From NCBI GenBank assembly GCA_934476675.1, contig CAKSOE010000011.1, positions 1 to 64,000 of the forward strand: 64,000 bases of DNA, given 5' to 3'. This document shows, piece by piece, positions 17,741 through 25,461 of the stretch (positions are counted from its first letter, which is position 1; each line of letters opens with the position of its first letter). The notes beneath the pieces are model-generated. The model had not been told where the DNA came from. It saw only the letters and a list, made by a program, of their open reading frames with translations, and did not search any database. The position numbers and the translations under genes are program-made. This stretch comes from an uncultured Clostridia bacterium (GTDB lineage Bacteria; Bacillota; Clostridia; UBA1381).

Positions 17741-18472
17741 ATGAATATTAAGCTTATTCTTCAATATGACGGCACAAATTATCATGGCTGGCAGATTCAA
17801 AAAAATGCCGAAACCATACAGCAAACGCTTGAAAACGCTGTTTTTGCCGTGACAGGAGAGAAAAGCAGCATTACTGGCTGCGGACGTACCGATGCCGGAG
17901 TTCATGCGGAAAATTATGTGTGTAATTTTCACACATCGGCAAAAATTCCGCCCGGGCGTTATGCCTATGCGCTGAATTCGGTTTTGCCGCACGATATAGT
18001 GTGCAAAAGCTCCTGTGAAGTCAGTGATGATTTTTGCGCAAACAGAAGCGCCGTAAAAAAACGCTATGTATATCGGATATTTAATTCGGATTTTCCGAAT
18101 GTGTTTATGCGGAATTATACGTGGCATTTTAAGTATAGGCTTGATATTGAAAAAATGAGGAATGAGGCACATTCCTTTTTGGGAACGCACGATTTCATAG
18201 GCTTTGCGGCAAGCGGTTTTACCGTAAAAACGACCGTGCGGACGATATATGCGATAGATGTTTTTAAAGATGATGACTTGATTACAATAGATGTTACCGG
18301 AAACGGATTTCTTTATAATATGGTGCGTATTATTTCAGGTACGCTTGCGCAGGCAGGCACGGGAAAAATAAGCAACATACAGGAAATTATAAAATCATGT
18401 GACAGAAGCCGTGCAGGTATAACCGCACCGGCGTGCGGACTTTGCTTAAAGGAGGTGTATTACGATGGATAA
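17741..18472 (+). CDS. truA: tRNA pseudouridine(38-40) synthase
   Basis: A 243-residue enzyme that isomerises uridines in the tRNA anticodon stem. The catalytic Asp is D51 in GCGRTDAGVHA. Start at ATG 17741 matches the conserved MNIKLILQYDG; an AGAGAAAG ribosome binding site lies before it. It sits next to ecfA1A2T, as in many Firmicutes, but the usual rplM-rpsI pair does not follow. Confidence 0.95.
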   Translation: MNIKLILQYDGTNYHGWQIQKNAETIQQTLENAVFAVTGEKSSITGCGRTDAGVHAENYVCNFHTSAKIPPGRYAYALNSVLPHDIVCKSSCEVSDDFCANRSAVKKRYVYRIFNSDFPNVFMRNYTWHFKYRLDIEKMRNEAHSFLGTHDFIGFAASGFTVKTTVRTIYAIDVFKDDDLITIDVTGNGFLYNMVRIISGTLAQAGTGKISNIQEIIKSCDRSRAGITAPACGLCLKEVYYDG

Positions 18473-20033
18473 TGACGATACGATAAGAAATCTTATTACC
18501 TACGGTGATGAGAACAAAAAAAACGATGATGTGCAGGAAAACGATGCAGGCGATAAAACTATAATTTTCAAAGCGGTGTCGGAGGATAAATCCGAGGAAA
18601 CGCTTGAAGAAAACACTCCTGCGGAGGGGGAATCGTCGCTTGATTCGATAGAGGACGAATCGGCAGGTGAGGAATATTTTTCCGATGACAACAAAGAGGA
18701 AGAGGACGAAGTATCGGATTACGAAGAAGATGAAGAAGAAATCGTAATACCGCCCGTAAAAAAAAGCCGCAAAGGCAGAATTGCACTTATTATAACTGTT
18801 GCGGCAGTGATTGTTACAGCAGCTGCGTTTGCAATGACGGATAGCGGTGCCATCGGAAAGTATAAAAGAAATGCAGCAAACAACATGGCGAAAATTTTAT
18901 ATAATATGGGTATAGACTTTTCCCAAACCGCACCGGAGAGCAGTTCTCCGCTTTCGGATACTTCGGCGATTACCGAGGATTCGGTTGAAGGTGCGGAAAA
19001 AAAGGAACAGACAAAGGTAAAAGCAACGCCGTCGACAACGGTAGAACCGCAATATAAAACCGAAGCGGCATTTTCCAACATGGTACCTTTTGAGGGCGCG
19101 GCGGACGCCTCCGTTGCGGCGTATAAAAAAGGCGTTGTATGTGCCAGAACAAATTATCTGTGTTATGTAGGCGCATCGGGAGAAAAAGAATGGGAGGTTA
19201 ATACCTCGGTAATAGACCCGATTTTAAAAGCGGCGGGAGATTATATATTCATTGCCCAGGAGGGCGGAAACAAGCTGTGTCTGTATAACGGACGGAATCT
19301 TTTGTATGATACGGACTCGGAGAGTGAAATTCTTTCCTGTTCGGTAAGTTCTAACGGTGACGCTGTTATAGTAACAAACAAGCAGTCATATAAGGGAGCG
19401 TTTTCGGTGTATAACAGGAGCGGAAACGAGATATACGCATGGTCGTCCGGCGGCAGTGCAGTTTTAAGTGCGGATATTGCCGCATCCTCACGCAGAGTTG
19501 CTGCATCGCTTTTGAATACGGACGGTAAGGTGTACAGTACAATCAGCCTGTTTAATATAAATAAGTCGGGCAGCTATGCAAGCGTGGATTTTGACGATAC
19601 GGTTTTGTTTGATGTGAAATTCTGCGGTGATGATATAAATGCTTTCGGTGATAATTCAATGGTAGGAATGAGCACGGGCGGAAATGTTCTTTATGATAAA
19701 CGCTTTGACGATGTGGAGCTGACAAATTATGCGGTTGACAGTAAGGGAATAAAGATAATGGCATTTAACAGCGAAAATATTCCCATGATGAATGTCTATA
19801 ACAGCGCAGGCTCACTTAAATATACCGAGGTGCTGCGAAGCAGAGCGGATTATGTGGATATGGACAGCTATAATATAATTTATAACGATAACCGCGATGT
19901 TTATCTTGGAAAACCCAATTCAAAGAATATATCAAAATACACCGCGTCGATGGATATAAAAAGGCTGATTCTGATAGACAGCCGAACCTTTGCAGTGGTT
20001 TATTCAAACAGTATAGAGTTTGTGAGAATGTAG
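18465..20033 (+). CDS. DUF5711-type membrane-anchored protein, unknown function
   Basis: A 522-residue protein in three parts. An acidic, disordered cytoplasmic N terminus (residues 1-100) is very rich in Asp and Glu. One transmembrane helix follows at about 104-124. The extracytoplasmic domain of about 390 residues has repeating beta-strand patterns (for example KAAGDYIFIAQEGG, DAVIVTNKQS) that suggest a beta-propeller. This fits DUF5711 family proteins of Clostridia, whose function is unknown. The ATG overlaps truA by 8 bases with AAAGGAGGTG before it. It lies just before cvpA, hinting at an envelope role. Confidence 0.7.
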   Translation: MDNDDTIRNLITYGDENKKNDDVQENDAGDKTIIFKAVSEDKSEETLEENTPAEGESSLDSIEDESAGEEYFSDDNKEEEDEVSDYEEDEEEIVIPPVKKSRKGRIALIITVAAVIVTAAAFAMTDSGAIGKYKRNAANNMAKILYNMGIDFSQTAPESSSPLSDTSAITEDSVEGAEKKEQTKVKATPSTTVEPQYKTEAAFSNMVPFEGAADASVAAYKKGVVCARTNYLCYVGASGEKEWEVNTSVIDPILKAAGDYIFIAQEGGNKLCLYNGRNLLYDTDSESEILSCSVSSNGDAVIVTNKQSYKGAFSVYNRSGNEIYAWSSGGSAVLSADIAASSRRVAASLLNTDGKVYSTISLFNINKSGSYASVDFDDTVLFDVKFCGDDINAFGDNSMVGMSTGGNVLYDKRFDDVELTNYAVDSKGIKIMAFNSENIPMMNVYNSAGSLKYTEVLRSRADYVDMDSYNIIYNDNRDVYLGKPNSKNISKYTASMDIKRLILIDSRTFAVVYSNSIEFVRM

Positions 20034-20045
20034 ACGGAGGTAAGT

Positions 20046-20666
20046 ATGACGCCGTTAATTGCGGATATAGTTGTGTCGGTAATAATTATTGCCGCGTATG
20101 TGATAGGTTCAAGGCGAGGACTGGTAAAAACCGTATGGAACGCCGTTTCGTGGATAGCCGCCGTAGCGGCTGTGTTTTTGCTGATTCAGCCTGCGGTTGA
20201 GGTTGTGCAAAAGACGCCGATTGCGGATAATCTGAATGCGAAAATATATACGATGATGCAGGAAAAGCCGGAGGAGAGCATACAGCGCGAATCGGCAATG
20301 CCGAAGTTTATGACGGAAAATAGAGATATAATTGACAGTATCAGTGAAAAAACTGCCGAAGATATTACGGCTCTGGCGCTGAAAATTGCGGTCGGACTTT
20401 CTTTGTTTATTATAATGAAGCTTGTTCTGCTGATACTGTTCGCTGTTATAAATGCAATATCAAGGCTGCCGTTTGTAAACAGCACAAATAAGCTGCTGGG
20501 CGGACTTCTCGGAGTGGTAAATATAATGTTTGTTATTTATGCACTTTGTGCGGCAATAACTCTTATGACGGATAATGAGGAAATTCTCGGCATTATAAAT
20601 TCGTCATATGTAATAAAATATTTTTATGATAACAATATTCTTATGCAGCTTATGCTGAGAATATGA
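20046..20666 (+). CDS. cvpA: CvpA family membrane protein
   Basis: A 206-residue protein with about four membrane helices (near 5-20, 30-50, 105-130, 150-175) and the SRRGLVKTVWN loop typical of CvpA/colicin V production proteins. Family members affect envelope physiology; the mechanism is not clear. Ribosome binding site GGAGGTAAGT. It follows the DUF5711 gene by 12 bases. Confidence 0.82.
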   Translation: MTPLIADIVVSVIIIAAYVIGSRRGLVKTVWNAVSWIAAVAAVFLLIQPAVEVVQKTPIADNLNAKIYTMMQEKPEESIQRESAMPKFMTENRDIIDSISEKTAEDITALALKIAVGLSLFIIMKLVLLILFAVINAISRLPFVNSTNKLLGGLLGVVNIMFVIYALCAAITLMTDNEEILGIINSSYVIKYFYDNNILMQLMLRI

Positions 20667-20688
20667 ATAGAGAAAGGAATGAAAGATT

Positions 20689-22353
20689 ATGTACAGTGAT
20701 GTAGTAAAAAAAGGACTTGAAAAAACGCCTCATCGTTCTTTGATGAAAGCGCTTGGACTTACAGATGAGGAGATACAGCGTCCGCTTATCGGAGTGGTAT
20801 CGGCAAAAAATGAAATTATCCCGGGGCATATGCACCTTGATAAGATTGCCGAAGCGGTAAAAGCCGGAGTACGTATGGCAGGCGGAACGCCTATTGAATT
20901 TCCGGCAATCGGCGTATGCGACGGTATTGCGATGGGTCATGTGGGAATGAAATATTCGCTTGCATCGAGAGAGCTTATTGCAGATTCAATTGAATCAATG
21001 ACTATTGCACATGGATTTGACGCATTGGTACTTATACCGAACTGTGATAAAATTGTTCCAGGTATGCTTATTGCAGCGGCAAGGCTGAATATTCCGGCAA
21101 TAATAGTTTCCGGCGGACCTATGCTGTCGATGAATTTCAAGGGAAAGTACAGAGATTTGAATACGGCTTTTGAAGCTGTCGGAGCATATAAAGCAGGAAA
21201 TATTGACGAAAATGAGCTTCTTGAACTTGAGGAGGCGGCTTGTCCTTCATGCGGTTCATGCTCGGGAATGTTTACGGCAAATTCAATGAACTGTCTTTGC
21301 GAAGTACTTGGTATGGCGCTGCCCGGAAACGGAACTGTTCCGGCGGTTTATTCGGAAAGAATACGTCTTGCAAAGCACACGGGCATGAAGATTATGGAGC
21401 TCTTGGAAAAGAATATACGTCCGAGAGATATTATTACACCCGATTCGCTGTATAATGCGTTGAGAGTGGACATGGCTCTCGGATGCAGCACAAACTCAAT
21501 GCTGCATCTTCCGGCAATCGCATATGAAGCAAAAGCGCCGATTAGCCTTGATTATGCAAACGAGATAAGTAAAATAACACCTAATTTATGTCATCTCGCC
21601 CCTGCAGGCGAGCATCATGTTCAGGATTTGTATGCGGCAGGCGGAGTTACGGCGGTTATGAATGAGCTTTCAAAGAAGAATTTGATGAAGCTTGATACTA
21701 TGACCGTAACGGGAAAAACACAGGGTGAGAATATAGAGGGTCATTCCGTAAAGGATTACAGCGTAATAAGACCTATCGATAATCCGTACAGTGCAACAGG
21801 CGGAATTGCGGTGCTTAAAGGCAATCTTGCGCTTGACGGCTCTGTTGTAAAGAGAAGTGCTGTGGCGCCGGAAATGCTTGTACACAGCGGCCCTGCAAAG
21901 GTGTTTGACAGCGAAGATGAAGCGATTGACGCTATTTACAAGGGTAAAATAGTAAAGGGCGATGTCGTTGTTATACGATATGAAGGCCCGAAAGGCGGCC
22001 CGGGTATGCGTGAAATGCTTTCGCCGACCTCTGCAATCTGCGGCATGGGACTGGATAAGGACGTTGCGCTTATTACAGACGGACGTTTCAGCGGAGCAAC
22101 ACGCGGCGCGGCGATAGGTCACGTTTCGCCCGAAGCTGTTGAGGGAGGCCCGATAGCATTTGTAAAAGACGGCGATATAATAGAAATTGATATAGAAAAA
22201 TGTATTCTTAACGTAAAGGTTTCCGATGAAGAAATGGCAAAACGCCGTGAGGGTTGGAAGCCGAACGAACCGAAGGTTAAAACAGGTTATTTAAAGCGTT
22301 ATTCAAAGTTAGTATCATCGGCGATGCAAGGGGCTGTAATGCTTGATGATTAA
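20689..22353 (+). CDS. ilvD: Dihydroxy-acid dehydratase
   Basis: A 554-residue Fe-S dehydratase of branched-chain amino acid synthesis, producing ketoisovalerate and 3-methyl-2-oxopentanoate. Cluster cysteines are visible in PNCDKIVPGM and CPSCGSCSGMF, plus the C-terminal LITDGRFSGATRG and GHVSPEA motifs. Full length. An AGAAAGGAATG ribosome binding site precedes the ATG. Ketoisovalerate feeds PanB, encoded 8 kb upstream in the same run. No T-box leader is visible before it. Confidence 0.96.
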   Translation: MYSDVVKKGLEKTPHRSLMKALGLTDEEIQRPLIGVVSAKNEIIPGHMHLDKIAEAVKAGVRMAGGTPIEFPAIGVCDGIAMGHVGMKYSLASRELIADSIESMTIAHGFDALVLIPNCDKIVPGMLIAAARLNIPAIIVSGGPMLSMNFKGKYRDLNTAFEAVGAYKAGNIDENELLELEEAACPSCGSCSGMFTANSMNCLCEVLGMALPGNGTVPAVYSERIRLAKHTGMKIMELLEKNIRPRDIITPDSLYNALRVDMALGCSTNSMLHLPAIAYEAKAPISLDYANEISKITPNLCHLAPAGEHHVQDLYAAGGVTAVMNELSKKNLMKLDTMTVTGKTQGENIEGHSVKDYSVIRPIDNPYSATGGIAVLKGNLALDGSVVKRSAVAPEMLVHSGPAKVFDSEDEAIDAIYKGKIVKGDVVVIRYEGPKGGPGMREMLSPTSAICGMGLDKDVALITDGRFSGATRGAAIGHVSPEAVEGGPIAFVKDGDIIEIDIEKCILNVKVSDEEMAKRREGWKPNEPKVKTGYLKRYSKLVSSAMQGAVMLDD

Positions 22354-22388
22354 ACTTCGGGCTGTTGTATTTTGCGCATAACGAACTC

Positions 22389-22606
22389 ACCGTACCACTC
22401 GGAGTACACACGTACACCGTCGGGTACGGTTTGTCCGTTATGCATCAAGATCCAACGAGCCCGACAGTATGGCATGCTATATGTGCAGAAAAACAACACC
22501 GTACCACTCAGAGTACATACGTATACCGTCGGGTACGGTTTGCCCGTTATGCATCAAAATCCAACGAGTCCGACAGTATGGCATGCTATATGTGCAGAAA
22601 AACAAC
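22389..22606 (+). repeat. Two tandem copies of a structured 109-bp repeat
   Basis: Copy 1 spans 22389-22497 and copy 2 spans 22498-22606, with only a few differences. Each unit holds an 8-bp inverted repeat (ACCGTACC...GGTACGGT) and ends in a GTGCAGAAAAACAAC segment; the first bases ACC reappear after copy 2. The repeat fills the 309-bp gap between ilvD and the DUF523 gene. Open frames cross it because 109 is not a multiple of three and each frame lacks stops, so they probably do not represent proteins. Just after it, about 45 bases read REYVKAVFERYKV before a stop, possibly the tail of a lost gene. Confidence 0.85.
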
Positions 22607-22662
22607 ACCGCGCGAATATGTAAAGGCGGTCTTTGAACGTTATAAGGTATAAAGGAGAAATT

Positions 22663-23085
22663 ATGAATATACTTGTCAGTGCGTGTCTTTTGGGAATAAA
22701 CTGTAAATACAGCGGACAGAACAACAGAAATGAAAAAATCGCAGAGCTTTTAAAAGTGCATAACCTTATTCCGATATGTCCGGAACAGCTCGGAGGACTT
22801 CCGACTCCGCGTCCGGCATCGGAAATAAGAGGAAACAGAGTTATAAACACAGAAGGGCAGGATGTGACCGATAATTATAAAAGAGGCGCTGAGGCGACTC
22901 TTGAAATAGCACGTCAATGCGGCTGCAAATGTGCGGTATTAAAATCGAAAAGTCCTTCATGCGGCAACAGAATGATTTATGACGGAAGCTTTTCGGGAAA
23001 GCTTGTTGAGGGTCAGGGAATAACAGCAGCCCTTTTAGGGGCGAATGGGATAGAGGTGTATAATGAAAACGATGAGCTTTTATGA
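22663..23085 (+). CDS. DUF523 family protein
   Basis: A 140-residue cysteine-rich protein of unknown function. The family pattern is clear: VSACLLGINCKYSG at the N terminus, CPEQLGGLPTPRPASEI in the middle and CAVLKSKSPSCG near 95. Start at ATG 22663 after AAAGGAGAAAT. Its end overlaps the next gene by 23 bases. Confidence 0.87.
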   Translation: MNILVSACLLGINCKYSGQNNRNEKIAELLKVHNLIPICPEQLGGLPTPRPASEIRGNRVINTEGQDVTDNYKRGAEATLEIARQCGCKCAVLKSKSPSCGNRMIYDGSFSGKLVEGQGITAALLGANGIEVYNENDELL

Positions 23086-23380
23086 TAAAATTTATAAAGC
23101 TGTAATGACAATTCCGTACGGAAAAACGGCAACCTACGGTCAGATTGCGGCGTTGGCGGGAAATCCGCGCGCGGCGCGTGCGGTGGGAAACGCTCTGCAC
23201 AAAAATCCTCTGCCCGGCGTTATACCGTGTCATCGTGTGGTGAATGCATTGGGCAGACTGTCTCCGGCGTTTGCGTTCGGAGGTGAAAACGTGCAGCGAG
23301 GTATGCTCGAGAAAGAAGGCGTTGAATTTTTGCCAAACGGATGTGTTGATCTCAAAAAATGTCTTTGGCGAATTATATAA
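23063..23380 (+). CDS. MGMT-like alkyltransferase domain protein
   Basis: A 105-residue protein matching only the C-terminal DNA-binding/active-site domain of O6-alkylguanine DNA methyltransferase. TATYGQIAALAG, PRAARAVGNALHKNP and the active-site IPCHRVV are present, so the acceptor Cys is kept, unlike ATL proteins that have Trp there. The N-terminal domain is absent, as in many small bacterial MGMT-family proteins. A second in-frame ATG at 23072 is possible, but GAGGTG fits 23063 better. Confidence 0.8.
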   Translation: MKTMSFYDKIYKAVMTIPYGKTATYGQIAALAGNPRAARAVGNALHKNPLPGVIPCHRVVNALGRLSPAFAFGGENVQRGMLEKEGVEFLPNGCVDLKKCLWRII

Positions 23381-23452
23381 ACTGTGAAAGTTGTATAAAT
23401 AAATTTTGTAAAGTTATATACTGTATCAATGTTATTTCTCCGATTAAAGTGG

Positions 23453-23494
23453 TATAATGTAGAAAATAGGATTTTTTTCAACCAACGGTTGGTT
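23453..23494 (+). promoter_or_regulatory. -10 box and 15-bp palindromic operator candidate
   Basis: TATAAT at 23453-23458 has no convincing -35. A perfect 7+1+7 palindrome, AACCAAC-G-GTTGGTT (23480-23494), lies in the expected 5' leader just before the ribosome binding site of the enzyme I-like gene. It could be a repressor site. Confidence 0.5.
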
Positions 23495-23506
23495 TCGGAG
23501 GGTAGA

Positions 23507-24238
23507 ATGATAGCATTACAGGGAAGACCTATCTGCGGAGGAATTGTATTTGGCAGAATTTTTATGTTTGAAAAAAGCGAACGAAAAATTCCGCGCTATA
23601 ATGTTGATGACGTCGACAGAGAACTTGAACGTTTTGACAATGCGCGCAGAACGGCGGTAGACGAGCTGGAACGATTGTATATACACGCAATTAAGAATGT
23701 GGGGCAGTCGGAGGCAATGATATTTTCCACACACCAGATTATGCTGGAGGATGCGGATTATGATGACATGGTCAAAAAAATAATAAGAAACGACAGGCAA
23801 AATGCAGAGCGTGCGGTGGAAATAACGTGCGAAAAGCTGTCGGAGGTTTTTGACGGGATGGATAACGAATATATCCGTGAGCGCGGTGAAGACATTAAGG
23901 ATATTTCGGAAAGAATAATAAAAATTCTTTCCGGTTCAGTAAGAGAGCGCGTGTATACGGACGAGCCGGTTATTGTGGCGGCTCATGCTCTTGCGCCGAG
24001 TGATATTATACAGTTTGACAAAAATAAAATTCTTGCATTTGCAACGGAAAAGGGTTCGTATAATTCGCATAGTGCAATTCTTGCGCGAACTATGCACCTT
24101 CCGGCAATAACAGCTGTGCCGTGTCTTATGAATGAGGAATACAACGGAAAAGAAGCGGCAATCGACGGTTACAGCGGCACGATTTATATCGAGCCGGATA
24201 AAAATACCGTGAATAAGCTGTCGAATGCGCATACATAA
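23507..24238 (+). CDS. Stand-alone N-terminal half of PTS enzyme I
   Basis: A 243-residue protein matching the enzyme I N-terminal region: an HPr-binding helical insert (about 25-145) and the swivelling phosphohistidine domain. The phospho-acceptor is H188 in SYNSHSAILARTMHLPAI, almost the same place as H189 of E. coli enzyme I. The C-terminal PEP-binding TIM barrel (about 320 residues) is absent, and a strong terminator follows the stop. It cannot use PEP itself as built. Start at ATG 23507 with GGAGGG (23497-23502); longer readings would extend into the promoter. Confidence 0.8.
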   Translation: MIALQGRPICGGIVFGRIFMFEKSERKIPRYNVDDVDRELERFDNARRTAVDELERLYIHAIKNVGQSEAMIFSTHQIMLEDADYDDMVKKIIRNDRQNAERAVEITCEKLSEVFDGMDNEYIRERGEDIKDISERIIKILSGSVRERVYTDEPVIVAAHALAPSDIIQFDKNKILAFATEKGSYNSHSAILARTMHLPAITAVPCLMNEEYNGKEAAIDGYSGTIYIEPDKNTVNKLSNAHT

Positions 24239-24258
24239 GCATATATCGGAAATAATAA

Positions 24259-24290
24259 CAGGGATCGTATAACGATTCCTGATTTTTTTT
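24259..24290 (+). terminator. Rho-independent terminator after the enzyme I-like gene
   Basis: Stem CAGGGATCGT (24259-24268) and ACGATTCCTG (24272-24281) with one G-T wobble, a 3-base loop and an eight-T run. It lies only about 10 bases before the ribosome binding site of the next gene. Confidence 0.88.
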
Positions 24291-24306
24291 ATCTGCGGAG
24301 GGAAAT

Positions 24307-24996
24307 ATGCTTAATCTGATAATACGAACAATAGCGTTGTATCTGACGGTGGTTGCGTCCATACGAATAATGGGAAAACGTCAGATAGGCGAACTTCAGC
24401 CGTCGGAGCTGGTTGTGGCGATAATGATTTCAGATCTTGCTTCTGTGCCTATGCAGGATATTAAAATACCGCTCGTTTCGGGAATTTTGCCTGTTCTGAC
24501 GCTGATTTTTGCAGAAGTGATAATGTCGTACATGAGTTTAAGAAGCCGCAAAATGCGGACTATTATTTCGGGCGAGCCGAGTATAGTGATATATGACGGA
24601 CATATTAACGAAAGAGAACTGAAAAAGCTTAGGTTCAATATAAATGATTTGCTGGAAGAATTGAGATTGAATAATTATCATGATATATCCGATGTTGCCG
24701 TAGCGGTTATTGAAACAAGCGGAAAGCTGAGTGTGATTCCAAAAGAAAAGGCAAGGGGTGTTACCGTTGAGGATATGGCGGGAAAGTCAAAAGCACATGA
24801 GGGACTGCCCTGTATGCTTATATCTGACGGCAAAATCGATGAAGAAGAATTAAAACGCAGTAAAAAAAGCAAAAAATGGCTTGAAAAAGAGCTTGAAAAA
24901 AACGGAATATATGATATTAAAACTGTTTTTATAGCATCGCTTGATGCGGAGGGAAAGCTGTTTTTGCAGAAAAAAGGGGAGGAAGATAAAAAGTGA
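24307..24996 (+). CDS. DUF421 domain membrane protein (YetF-like)
   Basis: A 229-residue protein with about three N-terminal membrane helices (residues 1-90) and a soluble DUF421 domain. The MGKRQIGELQPSELVVAIMISDLA motif region after the first helix is diagnostic. YetF-family proteins are linked to spore or envelope functions in Firmicutes, without a known activity. Ribosome binding site CGGAGGGAAAT. It overlaps the next gene by GTGA. Confidence 0.88.
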   Translation: MLNLIIRTIALYLTVVASIRIMGKRQIGELQPSELVVAIMISDLASVPMQDIKIPLVSGILPVLTLIFAEVIMSYMSLRSRKMRTIISGEPSIVIYDGHINERELKKLRFNINDLLEELRLNNYHDISDVAVAVIETSGKLSVIPKEKARGVTVEDMAGKSKAHEGLPCMLISDGKIDEEELKRSKKSKKWLEKELEKNGIYDIKTVFIASLDAEGKLFLQKKGEEDKK

Positions 24997-25373
24997 GAAG
25001 TGTGGCGGCAGCATTGATAATTGCGGTGCTAATGGTGGGAGGAAGTATATTTTATACCGGAAAAATAGACGGTGTATCAAAAGAAATGCAGTCGATAAAT
25101 AAAGGTGTGGAGCAGCAGCTTTACAGCGAGGATTATGCAACGGCGCTGAAATATATTGAAAAATTAAAGAACAATATAGAAAAACGTCAGACTCTCATTT
25201 CGGCAATGGGCGATCATGAAGATTTGGATAATATAAAGATAAGCATTGCCGAAATGGAGAAATATACAGAGGAAAAGAGCCGTACGGACGCACTGGCAAA
25301 GTGTGAAGCTCTTGATTTTCTGTTGGGGCAGCTTTCCGCAAACTACATTCTGACTATTGAAAACATACTTTAA
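24993..25373 (+). CDS. DUF4363 family membrane-anchored protein
   Basis: A 126-residue protein with an N-terminal signal-anchor (about 3-22) and a helical extracytoplasmic domain. It matches the DUF4363 pattern and commonly sits next to DUF421 genes in Clostridia, as here. Start is GTG 24993 overlapping the DUF421 stop, with GGGGAGGA before it. Function unknown. Confidence 0.75.
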   Translation: MRSVAAALIIAVLMVGGSIFYTGKIDGVSKEMQSINKGVEQQLYSEDYATALKYIEKLKNNIEKRQTLISAMGDHEDLDNIKISIAEMEKYTEEKSRTDALAKCEALDFLLGQLSANYILTIENIL

Positions 25374-25380
25374 AGTTTTT

Positions 25381-25415
25381 AGGCGCTGAAATCCGTATTT
25401 CGGCTTTCAGCGCCT
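25381..25415. terminator. Strong hairpin between convergent genes
   Basis: Arms AGGCGCTGAAA (25381-25391) and TTTCAGCGCCT (25405-25415) with a small inner stem. Neither side has a long U-run immediately after the hairpin, so termination is likely but less certain than for the other hairpins. It separates DUF4363 from the convergent GH13 gene. Confidence 0.6.
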
Positions 25416-25461
25416 GATTACAATGCAGCATGAATTTTCCGTTATATCAAGGTTTTGTATC

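Noticed and set aside
20667..20688. T-box leader before ilvD
   Set aside because: Only 22 bases separate cvpA and ilvD.
22389..22606. CRISPR array
   Set aside because: Only two adjoining 109-bp copies, no spacers and no cas genes.
22365..22652. Open frames of 83-95 codons across the 109-bp tandem repeats
   Set aside because: The unit length is not a multiple of three, so the two copies are read in different frames; no ribosome binding site and no coding pattern.
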